Part shown: positions 31,102 through 39,362 of the stretch, one piece after another
Layout: every line of letters starts with the position of its first letter
Numbering within the stretch: the first letter of the stretch is position 1
Source: an uncultured Paracoccaceae bacterium
GTDB lineage: Bacteria; Pseudomonadota; Alphaproteobacteria; Rhodobacterales; Rhodobacteraceae
DNA length: 64,000 nt
Direction: 5' to 3'
NCBI GenBank assembly: GCA_947487205.1
Contig: CANKVU010000002.1
Coordinates: 62,001-126,000, forward strand
Notes under the pieces: generated by a model
Databases searched by the model: none
What the model was told of the DNA's origin: nothing
Seen by the model: the letters and a program-made list of their open reading frames with translations, nothing else
Translations under genes and position numbers: made by a program

Positions 31102-31704
31102 ATGACGCCCATGATCCATCGCCCCCGCAAGCGCGCCGCCCGCACCCGCTACGTCCTCTTGGGCACGGCCGCCTTCGGCCTGGCCGCCTGCCAGCCCGAG
31201 GAGCAGGTGGAGACGAGCGTCTTTCCGTCGGTGGAGGAATGCCGCGCCGTCGCCGACCTGCCCGAGAACGACTTCACGCCAGAGGATTGCGAGGCGGGCT
31301 TCGCCGAGGCGCAGGCCGTCCACGCCGAGAGCGCGCCGCGCTACGAGGACGCGGCGCTCTGCGAGGAGGAGCATGGCGGCGAATGCGTGGCCGAGCAGCG
31401 CTCGGACGGCAGCTCCATCTTCCTGCCGCTGCTGGCGGGCTACATGATCGGCAACATGATGGGCGGCCGCGGCCTGGGGGCCAAGCCGCTCTATCGCACC
31501 AGCGCGGGGCGCTACGCCACGCCGGGCGGGGGCACGATCCTGTCGGGGCTGCGGGGCAAGACCAATCTGGGCGCGAATTCGTTCGCGGCGGCGCCCAATA
31601 CCCGCACCGCCGCGCCGCTCACCCGCTCGACGGTGCAGAGCCGCGGCGGCTTCGGCGCCGCGCGGACCTCGGGCGGGTTCGGCTCGCGCAGCTTCGGCGG
31701 CTGA
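31102..31704 (+). CDS. DUF1190 family lipoprotein (YgiB-like)
   Basis: Lipobox-like GLAACQPEEQ; FPSVEECRAV...FTPEDCEAGFAEAQAVHAESAPRYED...CEEEHGGECV; C-term Gly/Phe/Arg-rich. Adjacent to ygiC homolog. Confidence 0.85.
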   Translation: MTPMIHRPRKRAARTRYVLLGTAAFGLAACQPEEQVETSVFPSVEECRAVADLPENDFTPEDCEAGFAEAQAVHAESAPRYEDAALCEEEHGGECVAEQRSDGSSIFLPLLAGYMIGNMMGGRGLGAKPLYRTSAGRYATPGGGTILSGLRGKTNLGANSFAAAPNTRTAAPLTRSTVQSRGGFGAARTSGGFGSRSFGG

Positions 31705-32433
31705 TCAGACGGCGGTGAAGCCGCCGTCGATGGGCAGCGTCACGCCCGAGATCATCGACGCGCCCGCCGACAGCAGGAACACGATCGGCGCCGCGATCTC
31801 GGCCTCCGTCGCCCAGCGGCCAAGCGGCATCGTCTCGAGGAACGGCCCCTCGACCTCCGGGCGGCCCCAGTACCAGGCCGACATCGGCGTCATCACCACC
31901 GTCGGGTTCACGCTGTTCACGCGGATGCCGTGGGGGCCCAGCTCCAGCGCCGAGACGCGGGTGATGTTGTCGAGCGCCGCCTTGGACGAGCCGTAGGAGA
32001 CATGCCCCCTGAGCCCGACCAGCGACGCCTGGCTCGAGACGTTGACGATGGCGCCGCCCCGCCCCGCGGCGATCATCGCGCGCGCGGCGTATTTCGTCAC
32101 CAGGAGCGCGCCGCGGGCATTGATCGAGATCACCTTGTCGAAGACCGCGATGTCGGTCTCCATCGGCGTCGCGATCTCGCCGCCGAAGCCGCCGCAATTG
32201 ACCACGCCCCAGAGCTCGACCCCCTCCAGCGCCGCGGCGACGCTGTCCTCGGATTCGAGGTCGAATTCCAGGGTGCGGCAGCCCGTCTCGTCGGCCAAGC
32301 GCGCCAGCGCCCCGGCATCGCGGCCGGCGGCGATCACCGCGGCGCCGGCGGCGACCAGCTGGCGCACGGTCTCGCCGCCGATGCCGCCGCTGGCGCCGGT
32401 GACGAGGATGGGCGCGGGCGAGAAGTCGGTCAT
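31705..32433 (-). CDS. SDR family oxidoreductase (L-xylulose/carbonyl reductase-like)
   Basis: ILVTGASGGIGGETVRQLVAAGAAVIAAGRD, YGSSKAALDN, RVNSVNPTVVMTPMSAWYWGRPEVEGPFLETMPLGRWATEAEIA. Confidence 0.9.
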   Translation of the reverse strand: MTDFSPAPILVTGASGGIGGETVRQLVAAGAAVIAAGRDAGALARLADETGCRTLEFDLESEDSVAAALEGVELWGVVNCGGFGGEIATPMETDIAVFDKVISINARGALLVTKYAARAMIAAGRGGAIVNVSSQASLVGLRGHVSYGSSKAALDNITRVSALELGPHGIRVNSVNPTVVMTPMSAWYWGRPEVEGPFLETMPLGRWATEAEIAAPIVFLLSAGASMISGVTLPIDGGFTAV

Positions 32434-32443
32434 GTTCTGTCCT

Positions 32444-33088
32444 CTAGGGGGTGACGTCGAAGGGAACGATTACGTCCGCGGGCCGGGATTCCGCCAGCAC
32501 CACCAGGCCGTTCGGCAGGTCGTTGGCCTCCACCCGGGCGGGGATCTCGGCCTCGGGGATGCCGTGGCCGCGCCAGCGCGCGACGAGGCGGCGGCGGAGT
32601 TCGCGGGCCGGCACGTCGAGCGCCACGGTCAGGTCGAACCGGGCGGCGAGGTCGCGCCAGACGGGCCGGTCGAGGAGCAGGTAATTGCCCTCCACGATCA
32701 CGGTGCCGATCCCTTGCGGGATCATCCGCGCGGCATTGCGCGAGATCTCCAGCCCGCGGTCGAAGACCGGGACCGCGATCTCGGCCTCGGCATTGGCGCC
32801 GAGCCGGTCGAGCAGATGAACGAGCCCCGCCGCGTCGAAGGTCTCCGGCGCGCCCTTGCGCGGGCGCAACCCGCGCGCCTCCAGGATGGCGTCGTCGTAA
32901 TGGAACCCGTCCATGGGCAGGATCGCCGCCGCGACGCCCCGCGCCTCCAGGCCGTGGCGCAGCGCCTCGGCCAGCGTGGACTTGCCCGATCCGGGGGGGC
33001 CGGCCAGGGCCACCATCCGGCGCGCGCCGCCGTCCAGGGCGGCCACGCGGTCGACGAGCGCGGGCAGGGTCGGAAAGCGGTCGCTCAT
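32444..33088 (-). CDS. P-loop sugar/nucleoside kinase (uridine kinase/FrcK-like)
   Basis: RMVALAGPPGSGKSTLAEALRHGL..., MDGFHYDDAIL, VIVEGNYLLLDRPVWRDLAARFDLTVALDVP. Confidence 0.85.
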   Translation of the reverse strand: MSDRFPTLPALVDRVAALDGGARRMVALAGPPGSGKSTLAEALRHGLEARGVAAAILPMDGFHYDDAILEARGLRPRKGAPETFDAAGLVHLLDRLGANAEAEIAVPVFDRGLEISRNAARMIPQGIGTVIVEGNYLLLDRPVWRDLAARFDLTVALDVPARELRRRLVARWRGHGIPEAEIPARVEANDLPNGLVVLAESRPADVIVPFDVTP

Positions 33089-33097
33089 GGCAGGTCC

Positions 33098-34210
33098 TCA
33101 GGCGATCCGGCGCTCTGTGTCCGGATCGAAGGCCACGGCCTTCTCCATGTCGAAGACGAAGGGCGCGCGGGCGCCGCTTTCGGCCGCGGTATGGGCGCGG
33201 AAGCGGCCGATCGCATCCTTCCCGCCCAGCGAGACGGTGACATAGGTGTCGCTGCCGGCGGGCTCGACCACGTCGACGGGCAGGTCCACCCGGTGCAGCG
33301 CGCCGCTGTCGCGGTCGGCGCCCTCGGGATCGGTCATCGCCTCGGGGCGGATGCCCAGGACGATGGCCTCCCCCTCGCGGGCGTCCAGCCCGGTCGCGCG
33401 GGGGAAGGGCAGCGTCACCGCCTCGCCGCCCGCCAGGTCGAGCCGCACGGCCGGGCCGCCCTCGGCCCGGGCGACGGTCGCGGGCAGCAGGTTCATCGCG
33501 GGCGATCCCATGAAGCCCGCCACGAACATGTTGGCCGGATCGTCGTAGATCTGCTGCGGCGTGCCGATCTGCTGTACGTCCCCGGCATACATCACCGCGA
33601 TCCGCGTCGACAGCGTCAGCGCCTCGATCTGGTCGTGGGTGACATAGACGATGGTGGTGCCGAGCTTCTGGTGCAGCTTCTTGATCTCGGTCCGCATGTC
33701 GACGCGCAGCTTGGCGTCGAGGTTCGACAACGGCTCGTCGAACAGGAACACGTCCGGGTCGCGGGTCAGCGCGCGGCCCATGGCGACGCGCTGGCGCTGC
33801 CCGCCCGACAGCTGGCCGGGCTTGCGGTCCAGAAGGTTGGTGATCTGCAGGAGCTCGGCCACCTGCGCGATCTTCTCCTCGCGCTCGGCCTTGGGGATCT
33901 TGTGCATCTCCATGCCGAACGAGATGTTCCCGCGCACCGTCATGTTGGGATAGAGCGCGTAGGACTGGAACACCATGGCGATGTTGCGCTCGGCGGGGCG
34001 GACGTCGTTCATGCGCGCCCCGTCGATGCGGATCTCGCCCGCGGTGACGCTTTCGAGCCCCGCGATCATGTTCAGGAGCGTGGACTTGCCGCAGCCCGAG
34101 GGGCCGACGAGGACGAGGAACTCGCCCTTCTCGACCGAGATGTCGGTCTCGTTCAGCACCTTCACGGCGCCGAAGGACTTGGTCACGCGGTCGATATCGA
34201 GAAATCCCAT
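33098..34210 (-). CDS. Sugar ABC transporter ATP-binding protein (UgpC/MalK-like)
   Basis: VGPSGCGKSTLLNMIAGLE, MVFQSYALYPNMTVRGNISFG, LSGGQRQRVAMGRAL, TOBE-like C-terminus. AAAGGA SD 8 nt before ATG at 34210. Confidence 0.95.
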   Translation of the reverse strand: MGFLDIDRVTKSFGAVKVLNETDISVEKGEFLVLVGPSGCGKSTLLNMIAGLESVTAGEIRIDGARMNDVRPAERNIAMVFQSYALYPNMTVRGNISFGMEMHKIPKAEREEKIAQVAELLQITNLLDRKPGQLSGGQRQRVAMGRALTRDPDVFLFDEPLSNLDAKLRVDMRTEIKKLHQKLGTTIVYVTHDQIEALTLSTRIAVMYAGDVQQIGTPQQIYDDPANMFVAGFMGSPAMNLLPATVARAEGGPAVRLDLAGGEAVTLPFPRATGLDAREGEAIVLGIRPEAMTDPEGADRDSGALHRVDLPVDVVEPAGSDTYVTVSLGGKDAIGRFRAHTAAESGARAPFVFDMEKAVAFDPDTERRIA

Positions 34211-34215
34211 TGCGG

Positions 34216-35136
34216 TCATCCTTTGACGGAGCCCGACATCAGGCCACGCACGAAGAAGCGCCCGGCGACGATGTAGACGAGGAGGGTGGGCAGGGCGGCC
34301 ATGATCGCGCCGGCGAAGTGGACGTTGTATTCCTTCACGCCCGTGGAGGATTGCACGAGGTTGTTCAGCGCCACCGTCATCGGCTGGCTGTCGTAATCCG
34401 CGAAGGAGGCGCCGAACAGGAAGTCGTTCCAGATATTGGTGAACAGCCAGATGACGCAGACCACCGCGATCGGCCCCGACGAGGGCAGCAGGATGCGGAA
34501 GAAGATCTGGAAGAAGCCCGCCCCGTCGATCTGGGCGGCGCGGATCAGCTCGGTCGGGAAGGCGGCGTAGTAGTTGCGGAAGTAGAGCGTGGCGAAGCTG
34601 ATCCCGTAGACCACGTGGACGAAGACGAGCCCCCGAACCGTCCCCGCCGCGCCGATGAAGCCGAGCGTGCGCGCCATCGGGATCAGGACGATCTGGAACG
34701 GGATGAAGCAGCCGAAGAGGATCAGCCCGAACAGCACGGTCGCCCCGCGAAAGCGCCATTTCGTCAACACGTAGCCGTTCAGCGCCCCGAGCAGCGTGGC
34801 GATCGTCACCGCCGGCACGACCATCAGGAGGGAGTTCAGGAAATAGGGCCGCAGGCCGGTCGGCTGCACGCCGATCTGCGCCTCGGACCAGGCGGTGCGC
34901 CAGGGCGCGCCGGTCCAGCTGCCGGGCAGCGCCATCATCCCGCCCGAGGTGATCTCCTCCAGCGGCTTGAAGGAATTGACCACCATCACGTAGAGCGGCA
35001 GCAGGTAATAGAGGCAGAACGCCCCCAGCAGCGCATAGAGGACGAGGCGCGGCAGCCGCGCCGAGAGCCGCGTGCCCCCGGTGCGGGCCGGGTCGCCCGT
35101 TCCGGCGGTGACGGCGTTCGCGGTGGGCGCGGCCAT
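34216..35136 (-). CDS. Carbohydrate ABC transporter permease (MalG-like)
   Basis: LYYLLPLYVMVVNSFKPLEE..., AAQIDGAGFFQIFFRILLPSSGPIAVVCVIWLFTNIWNDFLF. Confidence 0.94.
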   Translation of the reverse strand: MAAPTANAVTAGTGDPARTGGTRLSARLPRLVLYALLGAFCLYYLLPLYVMVVNSFKPLEEITSGGMMALPGSWTGAPWRTAWSEAQIGVQPTGLRPYFLNSLLMVVPAVTIATLLGALNGYVLTKWRFRGATVLFGLILFGCFIPFQIVLIPMARTLGFIGAAGTVRGLVFVHVVYGISFATLYFRNYYAAFPTELIRAAQIDGAGFFQIFFRILLPSSGPIAVVCVIWLFTNIWNDFLFGASFADYDSQPMTVALNNLVQSSTGVKEYNVHFAGAIMAALPTLLVYIVAGRFFVRGLMSGSVKG

Positions 35137-35993
35137 CAGGATTTCTCCCTCAGCTCGGAATAGAGGTAGGGCACCACGATCGCGGCCACGGTCATCAGCA
35201 TCACGACCGCCGAGGCGGCGCCGATCCCCATCTGGTTGCGCGTGAAGGTATAGGAATACATGAACGTCGCCGGCACCTCGGTCGCGGTTCCGGGGCCGCC
35301 ATTGGTCAGCGCCACCACCAGGTCGTAGGACTTGATCGCCATGTGCGCCAGGACCACGAAGGAGGACAGGGAGGCGGGCCTGAGCTGCGGGATCACGATC
35401 CGGCGGTAGAGCGCGAATGTGGAGGCGCCGTCGATCTGCGCCGCCTTCAGCATCTCGCCGTCGATGCCGCGCAGCCCGGCCAGGAACATCGCCATCACGA
35501 AGCCCGAGGTCTGCCAGACCGCGGCGATCACGATCGTGTAGATCGCCATGTCGCGATCCTTGATCCAGTCGAAGGCGAAGCTTTCCCAGCCCCAGCCCTG
35601 CACCACCGCCTCGATGCCGATGCCGGGGTCGAGGATCCATTTCCACGCCACGCCGGTCACGATGAAGCTCAGCGCCATCGGATAGAGGTAGATCGTGCGG
35701 ATCACCCCCTCGGCGCGGATCTTCTGGTCGAGCAGGATCGCCAGGCCCAGACCCAGCGCGCAGCAGATCGCGATGTAGAGCGTGCCGAAGATGGCGAGGT
35801 TCGTCAGCGCGATGTCCCAGGTCCGCAGGCCGAAGAGCCGGGTGTAATTGCCCGCCCCCACCAGGTCGTAGCTGGGCAGCATGCGGCTGTCGGTGAAGGA
35901 CAGGTAGGTCGTGAAGGCGATGAAGCCGTAGACGAAGATCGCGATCAGGGCGACCGTCGGAGAGAGCACGAGGCGCGGCAGCAGGTCGCGCAT
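35136..35993 (-). CDS. Carbohydrate ABC transporter permease (MalF-like)
   Basis: MRDLLPRLVLSPTVALIAIFVYGFIAFTTYLSFTDSR..., KAAQIDGASTFALYRRIVIPQLRPA. Upstream TTG start possible. Confidence 0.92.
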   Translation of the reverse strand: MRDLLPRLVLSPTVALIAIFVYGFIAFTTYLSFTDSRMLPSYDLVGAGNYTRLFGLRTWDIALTNLAIFGTLYIAICCALGLGLAILLDQKIRAEGVIRTIYLYPMALSFIVTGVAWKWILDPGIGIEAVVQGWGWESFAFDWIKDRDMAIYTIVIAAVWQTSGFVMAMFLAGLRGIDGEMLKAAQIDGASTFALYRRIVIPQLRPASLSSFVVLAHMAIKSYDLVVALTNGGPGTATEVPATFMYSYTFTRNQMGIGAASAVVMLMTVAAIVVPYLYSELREKS

Positions 35994-36052
35994 CGTGTCC
36001 CGGGCGGAGCGGGAGCGGTCCAAGGCAGCCTCCGTCGGAAAGCGGGAACGGG

Positions 36053-36090
36053 GCCGCGCGGGGCCCGGCCGGGCCGGACCCCCGCGCGGC
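36053..36090 (-). promoter_or_regulatory. Intercistronic stem-loop between sugar SBP and permease genes
   Basis: GCCGCGCGGGG ... CCCCGCGCGGC, perfect 11-bp arms with 16-nt loop, downstream of the SBP stop codon. Confidence 0.5.
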
Positions 36091-36129
36091 GTCCGGGCGA
36101 AGCGGCGCGCCGGCCGCTCCGCCCCGGTC

Positions 36130-37383
36130 CTACATCTGCGCCGATTCGACGGCGATCTGCAGCTCCTCGACGGCATCCTCCGAGGACATGTCGGAGTTGA
36201 AATGCTCCGTCACCACGTCGAAGATCGCGCGCTGCACCGCCGAGGTCTGGGCGTGGCCGTGGGCGAGCGATCCCAGCAGGGCGTCGTTCTCCTGCGCCTC
36301 GGCGATATCCTCCATCGCCGTCTGCGCGCAGGCGTCGAAATCGTCGCCGGGAATGTCCGTCCGGGCCGGGATCGAGCCCTTGACCAGGTTGAATTCCTTC
36401 TGGAACTCGGGCGACATCACCGAGCGGGCCAGCTCCTGCTGGGTCTCGCGATTGTCCTCGCTGACATCGAAGAGCGCGAAGAAGTCGGTGTTGAAGAGGT
36501 AGGCGCCGTCGGTGCCGGGGGCGGGCACGCACAGGATGTCCTCGCCGGGCACCATGTCGGCGCGCACGATCTCGCCCTTGGCCCAGTCGCCCATCAATTG
36601 CATCGCCGCCTCGCCGTTCAGCAGCATCGCCGTGGCGAGGTTCCAGTCGCGGCCCGAGAAGTTCTCGTCCACGAAGCCGCGCAGGGTCCGCATCTGGTCG
36701 AAGACCTGCACCATCGTCTCCGAGGACAGCGCCTCGGGGTCGCCCTCGATGATGGCGCTGCGGTAGAAGTCCGGCCCGCCGATGCCCAGCACCACGTCGT
36801 CGAAGACGGTCGTGTCCTGCCAGGGCTGGCCGCCATGGGCGAGGGGGGTGATGCCGGCCTCCTGCAGCTGGGTGGCGGCGGCGTTGAACTCCTCCCAGGT
36901 GGTGGGCGGCTCCAGCCCCTGCTCCTCGAAGATCTTCGCGTTGATCCACAGCCAGTTCGGGCGGTGGATGTTGACCGGCGCGGCGACCCAGGCGCCGTCA
37001 TGGGTGGCGAATTCCTGCACCGCGGCGGGGACCACGTCGCCCCAGCTCTCTTCCTCGGCGACGGAGGTGAGGTCGCCGAGCGCCCCGGCCTCGGCCCATT
37101 CGCGGACCTGCATCCCCAGAAGCTGCGCCGCCGTGGGCGGGTTGCCCGCGGTGACGCGCGCCTTGAGCGCGGTCGAGGCCGCCTCGCCGGCGCCGCCCGC
37201 GACCGGCATGTCCTGCCAGTCGATGTCCTTGGAGGCGAGGTCCTCCTTCAGGACGTTCAGCGCCGCGGCCTCGCCGCCGGCGGTCCACCAATGCAGGACC
37301 TCGACGCTCTGCGCCGAGGCGGCGGTCGCCGCGCAGCCCAGGGCCGCGCCGGTCAGAATCCCGGCCGTCTTCTTGAAAGTCAT
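36130..37383 (-). CDS. Carbohydrate ABC transporter substrate-binding protein
   Basis: MTFKKTAGILTGAALGCAATAASAQSVEVLHWWTAGGEAAALNVLKEDLASKDIDWQDMPVAGGAG... Confidence 0.95.
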   Translation of the reverse strand: MTFKKTAGILTGAALGCAATAASAQSVEVLHWWTAGGEAAALNVLKEDLASKDIDWQDMPVAGGAGEAASTALKARVTAGNPPTAAQLLGMQVREWAEAGALGDLTSVAEEESWGDVVPAAVQEFATHDGAWVAAPVNIHRPNWLWINAKIFEEQGLEPPTTWEEFNAAATQLQEAGITPLAHGGQPWQDTTVFDDVVLGIGGPDFYRSAIIEGDPEALSSETMVQVFDQMRTLRGFVDENFSGRDWNLATAMLLNGEAAMQLMGDWAKGEIVRADMVPGEDILCVPAPGTDGAYLFNTDFFALFDVSEDNRETQQELARSVMSPEFQKEFNLVKGSIPARTDIPGDDFDACAQTAMEDIAEAQENDALLGSLAHGHAQTSAVQRAIFDVVTEHFNSDMSSEDAVEELQIAVESAQM

Positions 37384-37474
37384 GCCATCCTCCCTGTCAT
37401 CGAGCGGCGCCGGTCGCGCCGGAACCGCCGGCATTCGTGTCGGCCGCCGTCCCTCCTCCGGGCGGGGGCCGATT

Positions 37475-37495
37475 TGTTTGTTTGCAAAACAAACA
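37475..37495. promoter_or_regulatory. Candidate ROK regulator operator
   Basis: TGTTTGTTT-GCA-AAACAAACA, perfect 9-3-9 palindrome between divergent SBP and ROK genes. Confidence 0.75.
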
Positions 37496-37555
37496 CGCGG
37501 TCGCGTATGTGTCAACGTGTCTCGGCGCCGGCGGGCGCCCGGGGGGGGATCCGCG

Positions 37556-38758
37556 ATGTCGATGCCGGCCACCGTCAGGCAGATCAACGCCGCCCGCGCG
37601 CTGGAGCGGCTGCTGGTGCGCGGTCCCATGAGCCGGGCCGACCTGGCGCGGGAGCTGGAGCTGACGCGCGCCACCGCGAGCCGCATCGCCGCGGCCCTGA
37701 TCCGCGAGGGCCAGGTCCGCGAGGTCGCCGGCCCCGAGACGGTGCCGCAGCGCACCGGGCGCCCCGCCGTCCGGCTGCAGATCAACGCCGACCACGCCTT
37801 GTTCCTGGGCGCCGACGTGGCGGCGGGGCATCTGCGGCTCTGCGCGGTCGATTTCGTCGGCCGGGTGCGGCACCTGTCCGACCGCCCGGTCGAGAGCACG
37901 CGGCCCGAGGACCTGGCCACGGCGCTGGCCGGGATGATCGCCGGCTACCGCGCCGCCTGTCCGCGGCCCGGCACGATCCGGGGGGTGAACGTGTCCGTGC
38001 CGGGGATCGTCGATCTGCACGGCGAGGTCCTGCGCGCCCCCCCGCTCGGCTGGCGGCGCGTGCCGCTGGCGCGGCTGCTGCGCCAGCGGCTCGACACGGT
38101 GCGGGTCGCCGCGCTCGTCAACGACGCCAACGCCTTCGCCGTCGCCGCGCGCGAGCGCCACGGCCCCGACACCCTGGCCGAGGGGGTGTTCCTGTTCATC
38201 GACGAGGGCGTTGGCGCCTGCCTCGTCAGCGGCGGGCGCATCCTGCTGGGGCGCGACGGCTATGCCGGTGAACTGGGCCACATCCCCATGGGCGAGCCCG
38301 GATTCTGCGCCCATGCCGGCGTCGCGGGCGCCTTCGAGAGCTTCGTCGCCCGGCGCGCGATCCTGGCGCGCAACGCCGCGCTCGGCGGCGGCGAGACGAC
38401 GCTGGCGGGGTTCCTCGACCGCCTCGGGGCGGGCGATCCGCGGGCGCGGCGGGTCGCCGACGACTGGGCGCGGATCTTCGGGCGCGGCGCGGCGATCCTG
38501 ACGGCGATGCTGAACCCCCGCGCCATCCTCATCGGCGGGCGGGTCGCGCCGCTCTTCGGCCATGTCCGCGACCGGGTGCTGGAATCGCTGGAGGCCAACC
38601 TGATGCCCGAGACGCCGGCGCCGGTGCTGGAACTGGCCGATGTCGGGCCCGAGGCGCCCGCTATCGGCGCCGCGCTGATGCTCCAGCGCGGCCATTTCGC
38701 CGCCATGGGCGAGGCCGCCGCCGCCGGCGAGGCCGCGGCGGCCGCGGCCGCCTCCTGA
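37556..38758 (+). CDS. ROK family transcriptional regulator
   Basis: N-term wHTH VRQINAARALERLLVRGPMSRADLARELELTRATASRIAAALIREG plus ROK domain (GEVLRAPPLGWRRVPL, DGYAGELGHIPMG). Confidence 0.93.
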   Translation: MSMPATVRQINAARALERLLVRGPMSRADLARELELTRATASRIAAALIREGQVREVAGPETVPQRTGRPAVRLQINADHALFLGADVAAGHLRLCAVDFVGRVRHLSDRPVESTRPEDLATALAGMIAGYRAACPRPGTIRGVNVSVPGIVDLHGEVLRAPPLGWRRVPLARLLRQRLDTVRVAALVNDANAFAVAARERHGPDTLAEGVFLFIDEGVGACLVSGGRILLGRDGYAGELGHIPMGEPGFCAHAGVAGAFESFVARRAILARNAALGGGETTLAGFLDRLGAGDPRARRVADDWARIFGRGAAILTAMLNPRAILIGGRVAPLFGHVRDRVLESLEANLMPETPAPVLELADVGPEAPAIGAALMLQRGHFAAMGEAAAAGEAAAAAAAS

Positions 38759-38786
38759 CCGGGCGCCGCTCGCGTCGGCACGCGGC

Positions 38787-39311
38787 TCAGAGCGGCGGCC
38801 ACATCCGCGCCACGATGCCGTCGCGGCGCACGATCCCGTGATGGAGCGCCGCGGCCACGTGCAGCGCCACCGCCGCGATCAGCGCCCAGGCGGCGACATA
38901 ATGCACGCTCTGCGCCGCCTCGGCCAGGGCGTCGGAGCGGGGCACCAGCCCCGGCAGGCCCATCGCGTCCAGCGCCTCGATCGGGAACCCCCCGGCGCGG
39001 ACCCGCACATAGCCCGAGACCGGCATCACGACGAGCAGGACATAGAGCGCGGCATGGTTCAGCGTCGCCGCCCGCGCCTGCCAGCGCGGCAGGGCGGGGC
39101 GCGGCGGCGGCGGATGCGCCGCCCGCCAGGCCGCCCGCACCAGCATCGCCAGCAGGATCAGCGTCCCGGTATTCTTGTGGAATATGAACAACGTATCCTG
39201 CAGGCCCCGGGGTATGCCGTCGCGGATCATCACCAGCCCGGCCGGGATCATGGCCAGAACGGCCAGGGCGATGATCCAGTGCAGGGCCCGGGCGGGGCGG
39301 TCGTATCCCAT
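38787..39311 (-). CDS. Cytochrome b561 family protein
   Basis: RPARALHWIIALAVLAMIPAGLVM, FIFHKNTGTLILLAMLVRAAWR, HYVAAWALIAAVALHVAAALHHGIVRRDGIVARM. Confidence 0.92.
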   Translation of the reverse strand: MGYDRPARALHWIIALAVLAMIPAGLVMIRDGIPRGLQDTLFIFHKNTGTLILLAMLVRAAWRAAHPPPPRPALPRWQARAATLNHAALYVLLVVMPVSGYVRVRAGGFPIEALDAMGLPGLVPRSDALAEAAQSVHYVAAWALIAAVALHVAAALHHGIVRRDGIVARMWPPL

Positions 39312-39362
39312 CTCCGTCCTCCTATGCGCGGGGCCGGGCGCGGTCGCCGCGCGCGTCGCGCC

